Origin: Trichormus_B sp936914905
GTDB taxonomy: Bacteria > Cyanobacteriota > Cyanobacteriia > Cyanobacteriales > Nostocaceae
DNA: 64,000 nucleotides
Reading direction: 5' to 3' (one strand)
NCBI RefSeq assembly: GCF_039871975.1
Contig: NZ_JBDPLL010000001.1
Shown: positions 63,772-64,000 of the stretch, one piece after another
Position numbering within the stretch: position 1 is the first letter of the stretch
Layout of the letters: the number at the start of each line of letters is the position of its first letter
Position numbers and translations under genes: made by a program
The notes under the pieces: generated by a model
What the model saw: the letters and a program-made list of their open reading frames with translations, nothing else
Databases searched by the model: none
What the model was told of the DNA's origin: nothing

Positions 63772-64000
63772 TTGATTTTTTGATTTTTTGATTTTTGCGA
63801 AAGTGGACTGCTATTTACACTTCCAAAAATGTGAGTTAATTAATAATGAGGGTAACAAGTTTGAAAAAAATATACTTGCCCAAAGTTTTGAACGCTGGAC
63901 AAGTATTCATAAAAAAAATTATTACTTATTCAAACTTACGACCCATAGGCGTAGCCCGTTATAGATGTCGTTCGCTAGAAAAGTAGTATGAATTCAAACT

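Noticed and set aside
1..64000. tRNA or rRNA genes
   Set aside because: No T-loop (GGTTCGAATCC-like) plus acceptor-stem combination and no rRNA signature sequence was recognised on either strand.

Overview
The window looks like a chromosomal contig from a filamentous, Nostoc/Anabaena-type cyanobacterium. The palindrome GCGATCGC (HIP1) recurs in and between genes (near 1668, 12755, 17287, 19577, 20513, 24637, 28484, 33206, 33277, 36453, 37137, 54970, 59475 and 59830). Short heptamer tandem repeats of the kind known from heterocystous cyanobacteria lie between genes, the DNA is AT-rich, and proteins such as a Tic20 homologue and a phytochrome-type sensor fit. At least eleven gene remnants show that this genome is eroding. 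That pattern recalls reduced symbiotic Nostocales such as 'Nostoc azollae', but the species is an inference.

Region 1 (1-9770) holds a NYN-domain protein, an LptC-like lipoprotein, a D-Ala-D-Ala carboxypeptidase, a pentapeptide-repeat protein and the glycine cleavage genes gcvT, gcvH and gcvP. A perfect 36-bp palindrome lies between gcvH and gcvP.

Region 2 (9771-14960) is decayed: a HicB-like antitoxin remnant, a family-10-glycosylhydrolase-like pseudogene with several nonsense codons, an assembly gap of exactly 100 N, a frameshifted phytochrome remnant, an intact protein O-mannosyltransferase-like gene, a headless GNAT acetyltransferase and a small unknown gene.

Region 3 (14966-20686) is a minus-strand housekeeping block: recG, a conserved hypothetical, tsf and rpsB. 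Region 4 (20880-23094) is a nest of remnants: a PIN-domain toxin-like gene with a partner fragment, and a DUF29 gene split by an ISKra4-type insertion sequence that can be delimited exactly (8-bp target duplication, inverted ends GGAGCATC).

Region 5 (23179-35242) mixes core genes (argG, dedA-like, STAS protein, rpsF, FAH-family hydrolase, tic20-like, glyA, cinA) with an IS607 recombinase remnant, a WecA/MraY-family remnant and a 180-bp tandem duplication of the 5' end of the DedA gene. glyA and the gcv genes together cover the glycine/serine/one-carbon interconversion needed in photorespiration.

Region 6 (35815-63686) is a large exopolysaccharide locus, nearly all on the plus strand: thirteen glycosyltransferases (GT2, GT4, a GT10 fucosyltransferase-like enzyme and an unassigned GT-A type), a Wzm/Wzt-type ABC exporter, two polysaccharide pyruvyltransferase-like proteins, a hexapeptide acyltransferase, an RTX calcium-binding protein, a Wzy-like membrane polymerase, a YdcF-like protein, a WcaF-type acetyltransferase pseudogene split by a small non-autonomous element, and a Wzc-type chain-length regulator/tyrosine kinase. 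Hallmarks of both ABC-dependent and Wzy-dependent export occur in one locus.

The most notable non-gene signals are: a non-autonomous element at 60718-60896 with the same ends and target-duplication size as the ISKra4-type IS at 21738-22884; a second three-copy family of small elements ending in CTAGTAC; a perfect 50-bp palindrome inside a glycosyltransferase gene; and many short tandem duplications, two of which (4 bp each) frameshift genes.
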